Below, in pieces: positions 24,914 to 37,101 of a DNA stretch of 64,000 nucleotides. The position numbers and the translations under genes were made by a program. The notes under the pieces were generated by a model. It was given only the letters and a program-made list of their open reading frames with translations. It searched no databases and had not been told where the DNA came from. The DNA is from Alisma plantago-aquatica (taxonomy: Eukaryota > Streptophyta > Magnoliopsida > Alismatales > Alismataceae). Location: NCBI GenBank assembly GCA_963693085.1, contig OY856411.1:113824767-113888766 (forward strand), written 5' to 3'. Every line of letters starts with the position of its first letter. The first letter of the stretch is position 1.

Positions 24914-27097
24914 TGTAGGGATGTATGGCTACAGAGCAGGCATCGGAAATAAAAAAATTTCTACCATATTCTCCATACCCAGTGGATCACATCAATAACT
25001 ATAAGATGGAAAGGATGGTTTCGAGGATATACCTGGTCATGGAGAAAGTCCAGCAACTATACTCATTGTTGTAGTTGTGTAACTCTGACTCCTAGTTGTA
25101 CTGGGACTTGTTCGACAGCTCCTCCATGGAAAACAAACTCAAACGTTGTCTTCTGCAAAAACTCCTCCCATAATAGACTACTGGTTTATGATGCCCTCGT
25201 AGCGGCAGACAATGGCCTCCCACCTCTAGATAAGTCCACATGGACCGCCTAGAACTCTAGCCTTCATGTGAGAATGAACATGAAGGAGTTGTCCCTCTTG
25301 TTGGCATAGTAGTCATCAACATGCTCTCCTACAACAATGATCTCAGTTTTTCTCTACCTTTCTATCCCTCCCTTGTCGGGTAGGACTTCCTTGGTCTCTC
25401 TTGGTTACCACAACCAGAGAGGACAATAATTGTTAGAGCAACCGATTCTCAATTGTTTGTGTTGAGCTCAGGGAAGCCCCCAATACCTCTCTATTTAGAG
25501 GAGGGGTTTCGGTCTGGGTTCCCAATCTATGTGGCAGTGGAAGGGAACCAAAGATCTTGAATTTTAGCAACATGCGACCACTGAAATGACCATCTATCAC
25601 ACTAGAAAGTCATCTAGCATTAAGATGGTCATATCGAACTGTGAGACGGTAGTTTCACAGTTTTCCTATTGCATACAAAATTTGTAATTCATTTCCCATT
25701 AATGCCTAGCATCAATTACTTGCACAAAAAGTGATGTGCAATCAAAATGAATACCAAAAGTATCTAGAACCTTCCATCGTATGAATTGACTGATCTCTCC
25801 CATGTGAGACATCTGTCTCGGTAACCTAGAAGGTCATCTGGTGACCTGAGCCATTCCAGTCGATTTGGTCAGTTTGCACCTTAGCCAATTTCAACTTGAA
25901 TCACCCTAACACTCTAAACGCCTATCTCAACCCTTGAGATGACCGTTTGGCACTCTAGATGATCGTCTCACTCTATGAGTGGGCGTTGGATAGTGTAGTC
26001 AACATTATTTATTGTGTGAATCAATTATCAAAATGTTTTTAGTAATTAAATCAATTATCATTCAAGATTAATCTCATCTAGTTCGAGATCTATGTGTGTG
26101 ACCCTATAGGTCCCATATTACATTGGCAATGAATGTCCATAACAACTTATTACATAGAAAGCAACAAGTGGTGCCTAGTCACACATCAATGCTACCCAAG
26201 TAAATGGAAAATTGGAGAACAACTTCAAACTACAATCTGTGTATGATGTTTCAGTGTTTGTATAGTTCCTTTGTCACTGATGTCCATATTTAACTCGAGG
26301 CATGTAACAATCTTCCTCTTCATCGTTCAATCTTGTTTCTTGAACTAGAGAAGACTATCTGAGATATATGTAAGCTGAATACTCACATATTGACTCACTT
26401 GTGCATGTCCATGCATTTCTCAGTCTCGCTAATCAAGAGTCTTAGAACATCAAACTCATGTAGGTGGGACAAATCCCATTTCTATCACTCACAATCCATC
26501 CTTATGTGTCAATTTCACCTAATCATCACCTTTATAACAACCCATGTTTCAAGACCACATTTGATAATGTCATAGCATACCCAATGACATGTGATGGGTG
26601 CAGTGATTTTAGGTCTAAAAACCACAACCACGACCATCATTGTGAGAGCTAACTATGACTTCCATGATGATGTCTTCCATGTGTCAGCCTCATAGGGGTC
26701 TGTCTGATACACTGTTCTCTAACATGCATCAATGTGCTTGGTTTGATATATCCATATCATGACTAATGGTATTTTGTCATCAATCAACTCACACTCTGAT
26801 CTTATGTGTAACTATTGTGTATTAACCTTCCATAATGACAACTAATTAGGAACACAAAGAGAATATGTATATGTACTCTTAACATCAGTATGATCTCATT
26901 TCCCCAAGTCCTATACTTGAAGACATAAATCATTGAGTAATATTATTATCTAGACATATATAATGCTACATCATTATCTCATAACTGAATTAAACATAAT
27001 AAATTGGAAGGTTGCCTTTTATTTATTAATCAAATCAATTATGAGTTATGCCATTAAAATCATCATATGATTGGCTCTCTAGGTACACATACCAATA
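24914..27097 (-). repeat. Copia-2 left LTR (3' LTR in element sense)
   Basis: This is 2184 bases, starting TGTAGGGATGTATGG and ending ...CATACCAATA, where the expected CA is now TA. It aligns with 32348-34497 and with the Copia-1 LTR. Hairpin arms 25914-25929 and 25935-25950 (12 of 16 paired) sit at the place corresponding to 33345-33381. Confidence 0.92.
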
Positions 27098-27110
27098 GAC
27101 TGCCACTTGC
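27098..27110 (-). promoter_or_regulatory. Copia-2 polypurine tract
   Basis: The minus strand reads GCAAGTGGCAGTC next to the LTR. Plant copia elements commonly have GCAAGTGGGAGA here, so the tract has a few substitutions. Confidence 0.75.
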
Positions 27111-28750
27111 ACTTAGAGACAATCATCCATAAATCGTATTCCAAGTGATCTAACATGACTGTCATGCTTCTACTGTGAAACTGCCTTTGTCAAGGGGTCA
27201 TCAACATTATTCTCAGTTGGTACTATGCAAATCTTTACATCTCCTCATTGTACAATCTCTCGTATGAGATGGAACCGCCTTTGTATATTCTTTGAGTGAT
27301 GATGTGATCAAGGTTCCTTACCTTGTGCAATATCTTCATTGTTGCCACAATATGGCTTGATTGCATTGTTGATGCTTGGAATGACCCCAAGTTCTATAAT
27401 GCACTTCTTGATCCATACAACCTACTTTGCAGTAATATACTCAACCTCTGTTGTAGAATCAACAAGTATCTCTTGCTTGGAACTCTTCCAGCTTACAACT
27501 CCATTGTTTAGGCAAAATATGAATCATGATTGCAATTTGTAATCATCTTTGTTAGTTTAGAAGCTTGCATCGGTGTAACCTTTTACCACCAACTCTTCCC
27601 CTCTTCTGTAGACCAAGAATTGATCCTTAGTTCTTCTCAAGTACTTGAGGATGTCTTCACAACTGTCCAGTGAGCATCACATGGATCTAGCTAATATCTT
27701 CTCATCATGCTCAAGTAATATGAGACGTCTGGACGGGTACATAACATTGCATACATGGTTGATCCAATTGTTGAGGCATGTGGAATTTAACTGATGTGTT
27801 CCCTTTCTTAACAAGAATAGGGTCATTGAATTTTAGAGATGGTCACTCCATTCAACGCTAGTAGGTTTCCTCTCTTTGAGTTCTCCATGCTGAACTGTTT
27901 CAACACTTTGTCAATGTATGTGCTCTGACTTATTCCAAGAAGCCTTCTGGATCTATCTCTATAGATCTTTATCCCCAAGATGTAGGATGCTTCTCCCTAG
28001 TCTTTCATGTAGAACGTATTTCCAAGCCATATCTTTACCTTTTATAAAGTAGGGATGTCATTCCCCATCAATAGTATGCCATTTACATACAAGATGAGGA
28101 ATGTCACTATGATATGACTAACCTTCTTGTACACACAAGGTTCATCTTTATTTTGAATAAAGCCAAACTCTTTGAATGTCTCATCAAAATGAAGATTCCA
28201 GCTCTGAGATTCTTGCTTCAATCCATAGTTTGACCTTTGTAGTTTACAAAATTTTTTTCAATCCTTAGGATTTATGAAACCCTCAAGTTATGTCACGTAC
28301 ACATCCTCAAGAAGATTCTCATTAAGGAATGCAGGTTTAACATCCATATGCTGAATTTCATAGTCCTGATAAGCTACAATAGCAAGAATAATCCTGACGG
28401 ATTTAAAATTGGCCACTGGAGAAAAGGTTTTCGTCATAGTCAACACCTTGAACTTGTCTAAAACCCTTTGCTACCAATCTATCCTTATAGGTTTGTACTT
28501 TACCATCCATGTCGGTCTTCTTCTTGAAGACCCACTTACACCCTATGGTTTTACCCCTTCAGGTGGATCCACCAAAGTCCATACTTTGTTGGTATATATG
28601 GATTCCATCTCAGATCTCATGACCTCAATCCATTTCTCAGACTCTGGTCCCTCAGTAGCATCTTGATAGGATATGGGATCATCATCTATGACCAATTCAC
28701 TGGCTTCCTAAGTTATAAGATATTTAAATCTTTTAGGCTCAAGGCGTGTC
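27111..28750 (-). pseudogene. Copia-2 reverse transcriptase and RNase H, broken
   Basis: This is the same segment as 1-1670 of Copia-1. Preserved words on the minus strand include the GLSQSTYIDKVLK-like block near 27920 and YVNG at 28078-28089, where Copia-1 has YVDD, so both catalytic Asp positions are changed. The VFKKKTDMDGKV-like block lies near 28500. RNase H wording near 27330-27450 is weaker than in Copia-1 (the VVESTTE region shows a deletion). Multiple stops and shifts interrupt it. Confidence 0.88.
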
Positions 28751-29850
28751 TATTAGATCTATGAGGTTCCTGTGTTACTTGAGGAATTCGAGACTCCACA
28801 ACATCTTGTGATTCTCTTTGTTCCTCTTGTTCATCTATTAGTTCAATGTTTTCTTGTTGGTCTCCAACCTCTTCAAGTTCCACTTTTCTCCCACTGATTC
28901 CTTTAGCAATGAAATCCATCTCAAAGAATGCAACATCCCTGGCAACAAAAACTTTGTTGTCAGATTGGGAATAAAAGTAATACACTCTTATTTTTTAGGA
29001 TATCCAAAAAAATAACATTTATCATATTTAGGACCAAGCTTATCAGAAAACATTCTTTTCACATAAGCTTCACATCCCCAAATCCTCATAAATGACATTT
29101 TGGGAAGTTTCCCATGCCATATCTCATATGGTGTCTTTTGAACTGATATAAATGGTACTCAATTTAGTGTATACACTTTGGTATGTAGAGAAAAACCCCA
29201 GAACGTAGTCGAAATCTTAGATAAAATCATTATTGATCGGACCATATCTAGCAATGTATGATTCCTTCTTTCTGACACACCATTATGCTGAGGTGTTTCG
29301 GGCAGAGTCCACTGGGATATAATCCCATGGGCTTTAAGTAGGTCCTCAAACTCTTGGTTTAAGTATTCTCCACCTTGACCATAATGAAGTGCCTTAATAC
29401 CTTTACCAAGTTGGTTATGTACTTCATTCATAAACTCCTTGAACCTATTAAGAGTTTTTGACTTATATTTAATTAAATAAACATAGCCATACCTACTGAA
29501 GTCATCAGTGAAGATAATGAAGTACTGATACCCACCTCTAGAGGTTGTTCTAAGAGGTCCACACACATCAATATATGTAAGTCCTAATAGACAACTAGCC
29601 CTTCCATTTTTACCAGTAAAAGGGGTCTTATCCATCTTGCCCAACAAACAAGATTCACACGTCTCTATTGATTCCAGATCAAAAGAATCTAGATAACCAT
29701 CTCTATGGAGTCTAGATATGCGATTCTCATTTATGTGCCCTAGACGACAATGCCAAAGGTATGTTTTGTTTGAGTTGTTGAGTTTTAGTCTTTTGATATT
29801 AATGTTGTCTCTAGATCTAAAAAGTAAAGACCATAAGACATTGGGACACT
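28751..29850 (-). pseudogene. Copia-2 integrase, broken
   Basis: A 162-codon open run (29159-29647) begins LGKMDKTPFTGKNGRASCLL and contains YIDVCGPLRTTSRGGYQYF with the first catalytic Asp intact. The second Asp window reads LHYGQGGEY, where the family has a SDRGGEY-like word, so that Asp is lost. The Glu is kept in QHNGVSERRN. The pre-integrase zinc region lies just upstream (about 29650-29850, with the LWHCRLG-like and CESCL words), and the acidic C-terminal linker runs 28713-28985. Copia-1 lost the first Asp instead. Confidence 0.9.
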
Positions 29851-30200
29851 ACCATAAAAGATCCCATCTTTTGAAATAGAACATCGACCATTTTGAATAT
29901 GGAATTCAAATGCATACTTGTCCATACAAGATACATAAATGATGTTTCTATTTACAGCAGGTACATAATTCCAGTTCTTTAACGATATTACATGCCTTGT
30001 AGGTAGAGATATACTATAGGTTCCAAGTGCACTGGCCGCAACACTTGCGCCATTGTAACTCACAGTTCCACCTCGCCTTTTCCCAAAGGCCTACTTCCTT
30101 TCAGATCATGCATATGAGAAAATATGTGAGATACACATCCAGAATCTAGTACCCATGATGATGAAGTAGATAGGTTTATGTCAATAATATATATACCTAA
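29851..30200 (-). pseudogene. Copia-2 aspartic protease segment
   Basis: The active site at 30135-30155 reads WVLDSGC, the intact copia form, within SSWVLDSGCVSHIFSHMHDL. Downstream are GKGEVEL and, after a frame change, LGTYSISLPTRHVISLKNW and IIYVSCMDKYAFEFHIQNG (29785-30063). The catalytic triad is intact here, unlike Copia-1, but the frame is broken. Confidence 0.87.
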
Positions 30201-30960
30201 AGTGGAGATCATCATCCCTATCTTTTTCTTCCTGAAAGCCTTCAAGTGCAAAGGATGAGATCCTCTTGCACTTTTCTTTCTCCTTATCTTGACTGTTGAA
30301 GATTTGGATTTTATCTTGACCTCAAAATTCTTCTTGGTCTTGCTTTGATCCTTAGAATCAGCTCCACTGATCATCATCACAGGCTTGTCCTTCTTCAATT
30401 TTTCTTCAACATGAATCAACATGGAAAACAAGTCTAACATCTGTCCAGCCATAATATTCACATGATAAAATGCAGTAAAGTAGCTATATGATTCTGGAAT
30501 TGTCCTTAGAATCATATCAATGGACAACTCTTGGATCAAGGTGAATCTCAATTCTTCTATATGATACACATGTCAAATCATATTGAGAACATGTTCTTCT
30601 ATGGAGGTTCCCTCCGTCAGCTTTGACTCAAGAAACACCTTTAGAACATTGTCCCTTTCTTTCTTTGCAAGACCAAGTGTCACTTTCTTAAGATGTGTTA
30701 CCATCTCAAGAACACTCATGTCCTCTCATTGATCTAATCATAAGGTACTTTATCTCTAAGGCATCATTGGCAAGCTTGCAGTAAGCATCTACTTGTGCCC
30801 TAGGTGCATCAAGAGCAAGTATTTTTGGTACTAGTTGTCAAGGATGTAGAGATTGCACTCTTCATTGAAAACCCTTCTCAAAGTCCAAAACCAATTGTGG
30901 AAATGTGTCCCATAAAGTTTGTCCTTCTTCAGGACCAATCACAATACAAATTTGTTTTCC
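30201..30960 (-). pseudogene. Copia-2 gag remnant
   Basis: The frame 30060-30569 carries the C-terminal part of gag: MYHIEELRFTLIQELSIDMIL, MLIHVEEKLKKDKPVMMISGADSKDQSK, and a basic tail. It runs through into the protease active site, showing gag and pol fused in one frame. The N-terminal part (30570-30960) is in other frames, with VTLGLAKKE-like wording near 30670. No intact CCHC knuckle is seen, as in Copia-1. Confidence 0.83.
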
Positions 30961-32177
30961 ATTTGATTGTACAAGAGAAAATTTTCATTTGTCAAAAAAC
31001 CCTTTTGATTTTATTTGAATTGTAAAATTTGATGATATTAGATAGGCCATTAATTATTATCGCTCCCACTAAATTATTTCAAATTGATAGACTTCAATAT
31101 CAATTTGGAATATTACAACATGCAATACTCTAGTGGGTCAGATCCAAGACAATTTGACTGTGGCCCAATCAACACGCAAGACACAGTCAACCATCAAGGT
31201 AGGCAACTCTTGCCAATTGCATCATATACAATTATGGATACATGATATGTGAAACCCCTTGCCATAATCATTTGCATGCTTCTAGGCCCAGACCCAATGA
31301 GAATCACCAGTCAAGCCTGACCCAAAAATTGACACAATAATAATGCACCCTGCGAAGGCAGAACCTACATTATTACCATCACATTTCCACAATATGGATG
31401 GCGCACCATGCAAAGTCGTAACCTACGCTTGGTCGATCAAGCTTTTCATGTGTGACAATTTTGGAAAGCATCTAAGACTTTGATACTTTATTTGAGGGAG
31501 TTAGTATTTATAAATACATATACTTTATCCCATTACCACATATATAGTACGTATAATATACATGCTATATCCCACAACAAAAACATGCCTTAAACAAAAG
31601 TGATGGTTATGGCAAACCTAATGTAATTACTTAGAGACACAAGGAATTACATCATCCTAGGTCTACATCACATGCAGAAACCTATTGTTGATGAACTATG
31701 CTTGCCAATCTGGGTTGATCAGTTCAACCCTTGAATCGATTGGATCACCTCATGAATGATCATTTGATCGTCTCACCAGTCATATGGTTCTTCTATCCAC
31801 CATATGCTAACTCCTCCAGCTGATCCGTTGGGTCCACTAGTCGTTTAGTTCGGCTTGTTCTTCTGGTCCTCCATGGTCCTTCAGTCAGTCTGCTCATCTT
31901 TGGGACTCTTATTCTTCATCATAACAGGAAAGTAAACTATCCTACTTTTACATTATTATAAAGAAACATTGAGTTACATTCGAGGGGAGTAAAGGTAGGA
32001 AAGAATTAACTTTACATTGGGAAGATAAGATAGAGGCTCGATACACAGACTGAGATAAAAGGATAAACCAACCACACAACCATGCATACATAGTAGGGGT
32101 TATTGGCCAAAACCATGCTACACATCCACCATCAAAACCGCTTTTAGGGTGACACATGTAAATTGCATATATATAAT

Positions 32178-32220
<43 letters not shown>

Positions 32221-32332
32221 GATTATCGTGGTATTAGAATTGATGAGATATTATTTGAATCTCATGCAATACTTAAAAGATAAAACCATAATATGATCAT
32301 ATCGATTATCCCTTAATATAGTAGATTGATGT
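30961..32332 (-). other. Copia-2 untranslated leader
   Basis: A leader of about 1.4 kb without coding potential, homologous to 3841-5238. It includes a pure TA run at 32186-32218. Confidence 0.75.
32186..32218. repeat. (TA)n microsatellite
   Basis: Thirty-three bases of uninterrupted TA in the Copia-2 leader. The matching place in Copia-1 (about 5098-5119) holds a shorter interrupted run, so it expanded after the copies separated. Confidence 0.97.
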
Positions 32333-32346
32333 TGGCTCTGATACCA
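32333..32346 (-). promoter_or_regulatory. Copia-2 primer-binding site (initiator Met tRNA)
   Basis: The minus strand reads TGGTATCAGAGCCA, a perfect complement to plant initiator-Met tRNA, one base from the LTR. Confidence 0.96.
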
Positions 32347-32347
32347 C

Positions 32348-34497
32348 TATAGGGAAATATGGCTACAGAGTAGGTAGTGAATTTTTTTTATCTACCACAT
32401 TCCCCATAACCAGCGGATCACGTCATGAACTACAACATGGAAAGGATGGTTTCAAGGATATATCTGGTCCTGTAGCAAGTCCAACGACAATCTTCGTCAT
32501 TGTAGTTGTACAACTCTGTCTCCTAGTTGCACGGGTACACATCTGACTACTCCTCCATGGACAACAAACTTGAACATCATCTTCTACAATAGCTCCTCTC
32601 ATCATAAACTATTGGTTGATGATGCCCTCCTAGTAGCAGACAATGACCTCCTACCTCTAGAGAAGTCAACACATACTACCTAGAACTCTTGTCATCCTAC
32701 TAGAATGGACAGGAAGGATTTTTCCCTTCCATTGGCGTACTAGTTACCAACTTGCTCTCCAACAACAATGATCTCAATTGTTCTCTCCCTTGCTACCCCT
32801 CCCTAGTCGAGTATGACTTGCTTTGGGTCTCTTAGTTACCACAACCAGAGAGGATAACTATTAGTAGAGAAACTAATTCTCAATTGTCTGTGTTGTGCTA
32901 TGGGATGCCCCCAATACCCCTCTATTTATAGGAGGGGTTTGGGTCTGGGTTCCCAGTCTGTGCGGGAGTCGAAGGGACCAGAAGATCTTGAATTTTCACA
33001 ACCTACGACCACCGAAACAGCTATTTGGCACACCATACGGTCGTTTGTGATGTGATACGGTCTCTCACACTACGAGACAATCTTTTTGTAGTTTCCTATT
33101 TTCATACAAAATTGGCAATTCGTTTCTCATTAATGCCAAGCATCAATTCCTTGCACAATGAGTAATGTGCAATCAAATTGTTTATAGAAAGTATCTAGAA
33201 CCTTATTTCAACCGAACTAACCAATATGGACCATGAAAGATGGCCGTCTTGGTCACCCAAAAAGTGATCTGGTGACTTGAGCCAAGCTGGTCAGTTTGGT
33301 CTATTCACACCTTAGACAATTTCAACTCGAATCAGCCTGACACTCCAAATGCTCGTCTCAACCCCTGAGATGACCGTTTGGCACTCCAGACAGTTGTCTC
33401 ACCCTCTGATATGGGTGTTTGGCAGTGCAATCAACCTGATTTTTGTGTAAATTAGTTACCTAAACATTTTTAGTAAATAATTCAATTGTCATTCAAGATT
33501 AAACTCCTCTTCTAGGTCGAAACCTATGTGTGTGACCCTATAGGTCCCATATTACTTTGGCAGTGAATGTCCATAACAACTTATGACATCACAAGCAATG
33601 AGCGGTTCCTAGTTGCACATCGATGCTACACAAGTAAATTGAAAGTTGGAGAACAACTTCAACCTACCTTTGTCACTAATTTCCAAATTGAACTCGAGGC
33701 ATGGAGCAGTCGTGCTCTTCATCATTCAATCTTGTTTCTTGAACCAGAGTAGACTGTCTAATATATATATGTAAGCTCAATATCACATATTCACTCACAT
33801 GTGCATATCCATGCATTTCTCAGTCTCTCTAATCAAGAGGCCTAGTACATCAAACTCCTATAGGAGGGATAAATCCCATTTATATCACTCACAATCTATC
33901 TCTAGGTTTCAAGGTCACCCAATCATCATCTTTATAACAACCCATGTTTTAGGACTACATTTGATGATGTCAAAGCGTACCCAAGGGCATGTGATGAGTG
34001 TAGTGATTTCAAGTTTAAGAACCACAACCACCACCATCATTTTGAGAGATGACTATGACTTCCATGATGATGGCTTCCATGTGTTGATCTCACGGTGGGC
34101 CTGTGCGATACACTATTCTCTAACATGTATTTGTGTTCTAGGTTTGATATATAAATATCATGATTAATGAGATTCTACCATCAACCAACTCATCCTCTAA
34201 TCTTATGTGTCATTGTTTTCTATCAACCTTCTGCAATGAAAATCGATTGGGGACATAATGAGAATATGTATGTGCACTATTAATATCTGTATGATCTCAT
34301 TTCCCCAATTCCTATACTTAGATACATATGTCATTGAGTAATATTATTCACTAGACATATATAATGTTACATCATTATCTCATAACTGAATTAAACAAAA
34401 TAAATTGGAAGTTTGTTTTTATTTATTAATCAAATCAATTACAAGTTATGCCATTACATTCATCGTATGATTGGATCCCTAGGCATACAAACCAACA
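32348..34497 (-). repeat. Copia-2 right LTR (5' LTR in element sense)
   Basis: This is 2150 bases, beginning TATAGGGAAATATGG (TG eroded to TA) and ending ...CAAACCAACA. It keeps the minus-strand TATAAATA box at 32923-32930. Hairpin arms lie at 33345-33360 and 33366-33381 with a 5-base loop, 13 of 16 paired. Confidence 0.93.
32923..32930 (-). promoter_or_regulatory. Copia-2 LTR TATA box
   Basis: TATAAATA on the minus strand, in the same position as in Copia-1. Confidence 0.6.
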
Positions 34498-34502
34498 CTG
34501 TC
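34498..34502. repeat. Target-site duplication of Copia-2, right copy
   Basis: CTGTC follows the terminal CA of the right LTR and matches 24909-24913. Confidence 0.92.
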
Positions 34503-34880
34503 ACCTCCACCTTTTCCACCTACAAAAATCCCATAACCCAACCTTCATCACCCAAAACTCATATCCAATCAACCTCTCACCCCACCACACCTCCACGAAT
34601 CACTTACATACAGTCTCTACCTCCAATCCACCCCTCTACCAAAAACGTCTGAAATCAAAGCCCTCTCCTCCACCTCCATACCATGAAAGGATTCTAAAAG
34701 GCTATGAAGAAGGGGGTTCAGAAAAGGTTCAAGGTAATCACCTAGGGAAAAGTGCGCACCAAGAAAGCATCATCCAACATTTTCATTCCATCGCACACCC
34801 CAACACCTTCAAACTCCATCTCCACCTCGCTTAGTTGCTAAACATCCATGAGTGGCTCTCACACCCACTAATTGGGGAGT
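34503..34880 (+). other. Athila-1 C-rich spacer, continued
   Basis: This continues the C-rich, G-poor run of 16090-16317 (CACCTCCACCTTTTCCACC and similar). Open frames of 79 and 128 codons here are explained by the scarcity of stop-forming bases and are not supported as genes. Confidence 0.65.
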
Positions 34881-36660
34881 CTCCACACCACCGAAAACAC
34901 ATATGAGGAGGAGGAAGAAGAGGAATCAGAGACAAATGTTGACACACTGATTGACTCCTTAGAACCGTAGGTCACCACCCGCCTACATTGAGGCAAGGGG
35001 ATTGTTGCCCCTTATTCTTCACATGCTCCACCCCACCCTATGCTAGCCCACCACTCCACTTATTTAACAATGTAGAGGCCACATCAACATCTAGGAGCCC
35101 TGTGGCAATTGATTATTGAGAAAGAAGAGGATGCTCAAGCAGAGAAATCTGAGCAAAGAATGCCATTGAACCTTGATACAAGTTTAGGGTCGCACACATA
35201 TGAGGTTAAAGAGGAAGATGATGGTGTTGATGATGAGGAGTTGATTCTAGAGCCAGATGATATTGTGGCTATGTTTGAGACTGATAGGCTGAAGGGGCTT
35301 GATAAGGCTCCTGAGGGGGTATCATATGGGAGAGGTAACAAGAGAAATATCTTAATAACCCCTCTCTACCCCAAGTGCATGACAAGGTGGGTCATTTCAA
35401 CTAGATATGCTTGCCAGAAGGTGATGGATGCCATTGGCATCAAAGATGTAGTAGAAGACACACTGTTGGACTCCAGGTTGTGGAAGATTCTATGCACAAC
35501 ACAAGTAACCTATGTGGAGTTGACACAACAATTCTTTGCTACTTTAGAAAGAATCCAACATAGAGGACAAGAAGCCATTAGGTTTGAGATGTTGAATGAA
35601 ATTTATACACTCATGGCTTTTAAATTGAATTGCATCTTTGCCACGAACATTGATGAGGCTAAGAAACTCAATGGAGGTCGTATTGAAAGAGAAATGGACA
35701 TTGACTACAATGAATTGTGGTATAACTTGACTGGCACTCCAACTTCAAATCAAGAAAATCAAAGACCAGCACAATCATCAATCCATTTGTCCGTTATGTC
35801 CAAAAAGTCATTACAAATACCATTTTCATTTGGTAAAACAATCAAGGAAGATGCTTCCAAAAAGACTTCTTCGTGTTGCATGGAATGATCAAGAACAAAT
35901 ATCTCAACCTCGGGGCACTTCTGATAGATCACATGCCATCAATTCCTTCCAAAAGAAAATCTCCTTTTGTTATGGGAGGAATTGTGACCTCCATCACTGT
36001 GTCCCTAGGATGTGATCTTACAGGGCTCACTGAGGTGAGGGAGCACAGTTTTTTGATCTTAAATACCTCATACACACCCATATGATCACTTTGGTTAATA
36101 AGAGAATGATGTACAATATGACCCCCATTGGTGATACGGAACCTCGAACTACCTTACCATGCAACGAAAATTTAGGTCCCATGGGAATTTTGATTGAGGT
36201 TGTGAGAATATGGGAGGTAGAGCCTCCAAGGGAGAGCTACAAAGAGAAAGCCCCTGTTACACCTGAAGGAGTGGGAGAAACAAATATGATTGAAAAACAA
36301 AGAGAAGAGGAACATCAGATACATGCCAACTGAGTGAGAAGAAGGGATGAAGAAGCATCCTCATAGCAGCAACCTTTAGTGAATGCCTATGACATGTCCA
36401 CTATATAGGCACAGATGGATGGCATTACACATACCCACCAGACTATGCAGCAGATTCAATAGTATATGTGGCAAGATCAACAATAGATGTATTATTAGAT
36501 CAACCACATGTACCGGTACCACCATGCATGGGAAGAGAGGAACTCCCAATGTGGGGAGGATTATTGGAGCGCCCTTATACCTCCCCAGAGACTTACCCTC
36601 TTCCTCATACTGACTATTGGGGACATTACTACTAGTTCCTTCTAGCTCATTCAGCTCCTC
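34881..36660 (+). pseudogene. Athila-1 downstream ORF with ATHILA (ORF-1) type domain
   Basis: The longest open frame in the window (35109-35888, 259 codons) starts in an acidic region (VKEEDDGVDDEELILEPDD). It then has the domain seen in Athila elements: TYVELTQQFFATL, IRFEMLNEIYTLMAFKLN and DYNELWYNLTGTPTS. After a shift the domain continues at 35873-36070 (LHGMIKNKYLNLGALLIDH, FVMGGIVTSITVSLG). A Gln/Tyr-rich tail follows to about 36660. An upstream acidic run (EEEEEEESETNVDT, about 34908) precedes it in frame fragments. The protein's function is not established; in Athila it sits downstream of pol where an env-like gene would be. It is less broken than pol. Confidence 0.82.
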
Positions 36661-37101
36661 CACCACCTCAGTCCAGCCCCATTCTCTAACAGTAAGTCCA
36701 TCCTCCATAGACTGGCCTACCAGCAATAGGAGATCCACCTCAGGATCCACCACCACTACAACAGTTACATCTGCCCTATCATTCCTAAACTTTAGTTTCA
36801 TGATGAGGACAACATGATTCAAAAGTTTGGGGGTGGTCAGACGGTATGCCCTATCTTTTGTCATCACATTTTGTTGATCTATTTCACCTGACTGTTTGAT
36901 TGATTTACATCACCTTATCTAGACTAGATTCTCCTTTTATTTGAATGCATGCATACATATAGTTCTTTTTCATGCATTTTTGAGTATTTTTTCTATATTT
37001 TTTCTTTTTACCTTTCCATCTCTTGCATTGCATTTTAATGTAGTTTTTGGTTATTTTTGTGTGTTATAGTTAGAATTTTCTTACTTTATGTCATCTTCTC
37101 C
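36661..37101 (+). other. Athila-1 3' region, non-coding
   Basis: Apart from AGTTTGGGGGTGG at 36822-36834, which resembles the later polypurine tract, I see nothing coding. It ends with the left LINE duplication. Confidence 0.6.
37088..37101. repeat. LINE target-site duplication, left copy
   Basis: ATGTCATCTTCTCC is repeated exactly at 37741-37754. Confidence 0.95.

Larger units (their letters stand above)
24914..34497 (-). mobile_element. Copia-2, structurally complete copia retrotransposon (Tork/Angela-like)
   Basis: At 9584 bases it has two LTRs, a perfect initiator-Met primer site, a purine tract next to the other LTR, gag, protease, integrase, RT and RNase H in copia order, and matching CTGTC duplications. 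All proteins are broken. The LTRs have drifted: I count about 22 differences in 161 aligned bases in one stretch (26390 against 33790). It is the same family as Copia-1. It inserted four bases from E3, inside the Athila-1 spacer. Confidence 0.95.

Noticed and set aside
32333..32346. Possible tRNA-Met gene fragment (TGGTATCAGAGCC)
   Set aside because: Only the 3' complement is present, adjacent to an LTR; it is a primer-binding site. The same applies to 5239, 21564 and 48587.
34448..34834. 128-codon frame crossing the Copia-2 right end
   Set aside because: It starts inside the LTR and runs across the target duplication into Athila spacer; open only because the tract lacks G.
36376..36867. 163-codon open frame on the minus strand
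   Set aside because: Antisense shadow of the Gln/Tyr-rich tail of the Athila ORF; low-complexity composition.
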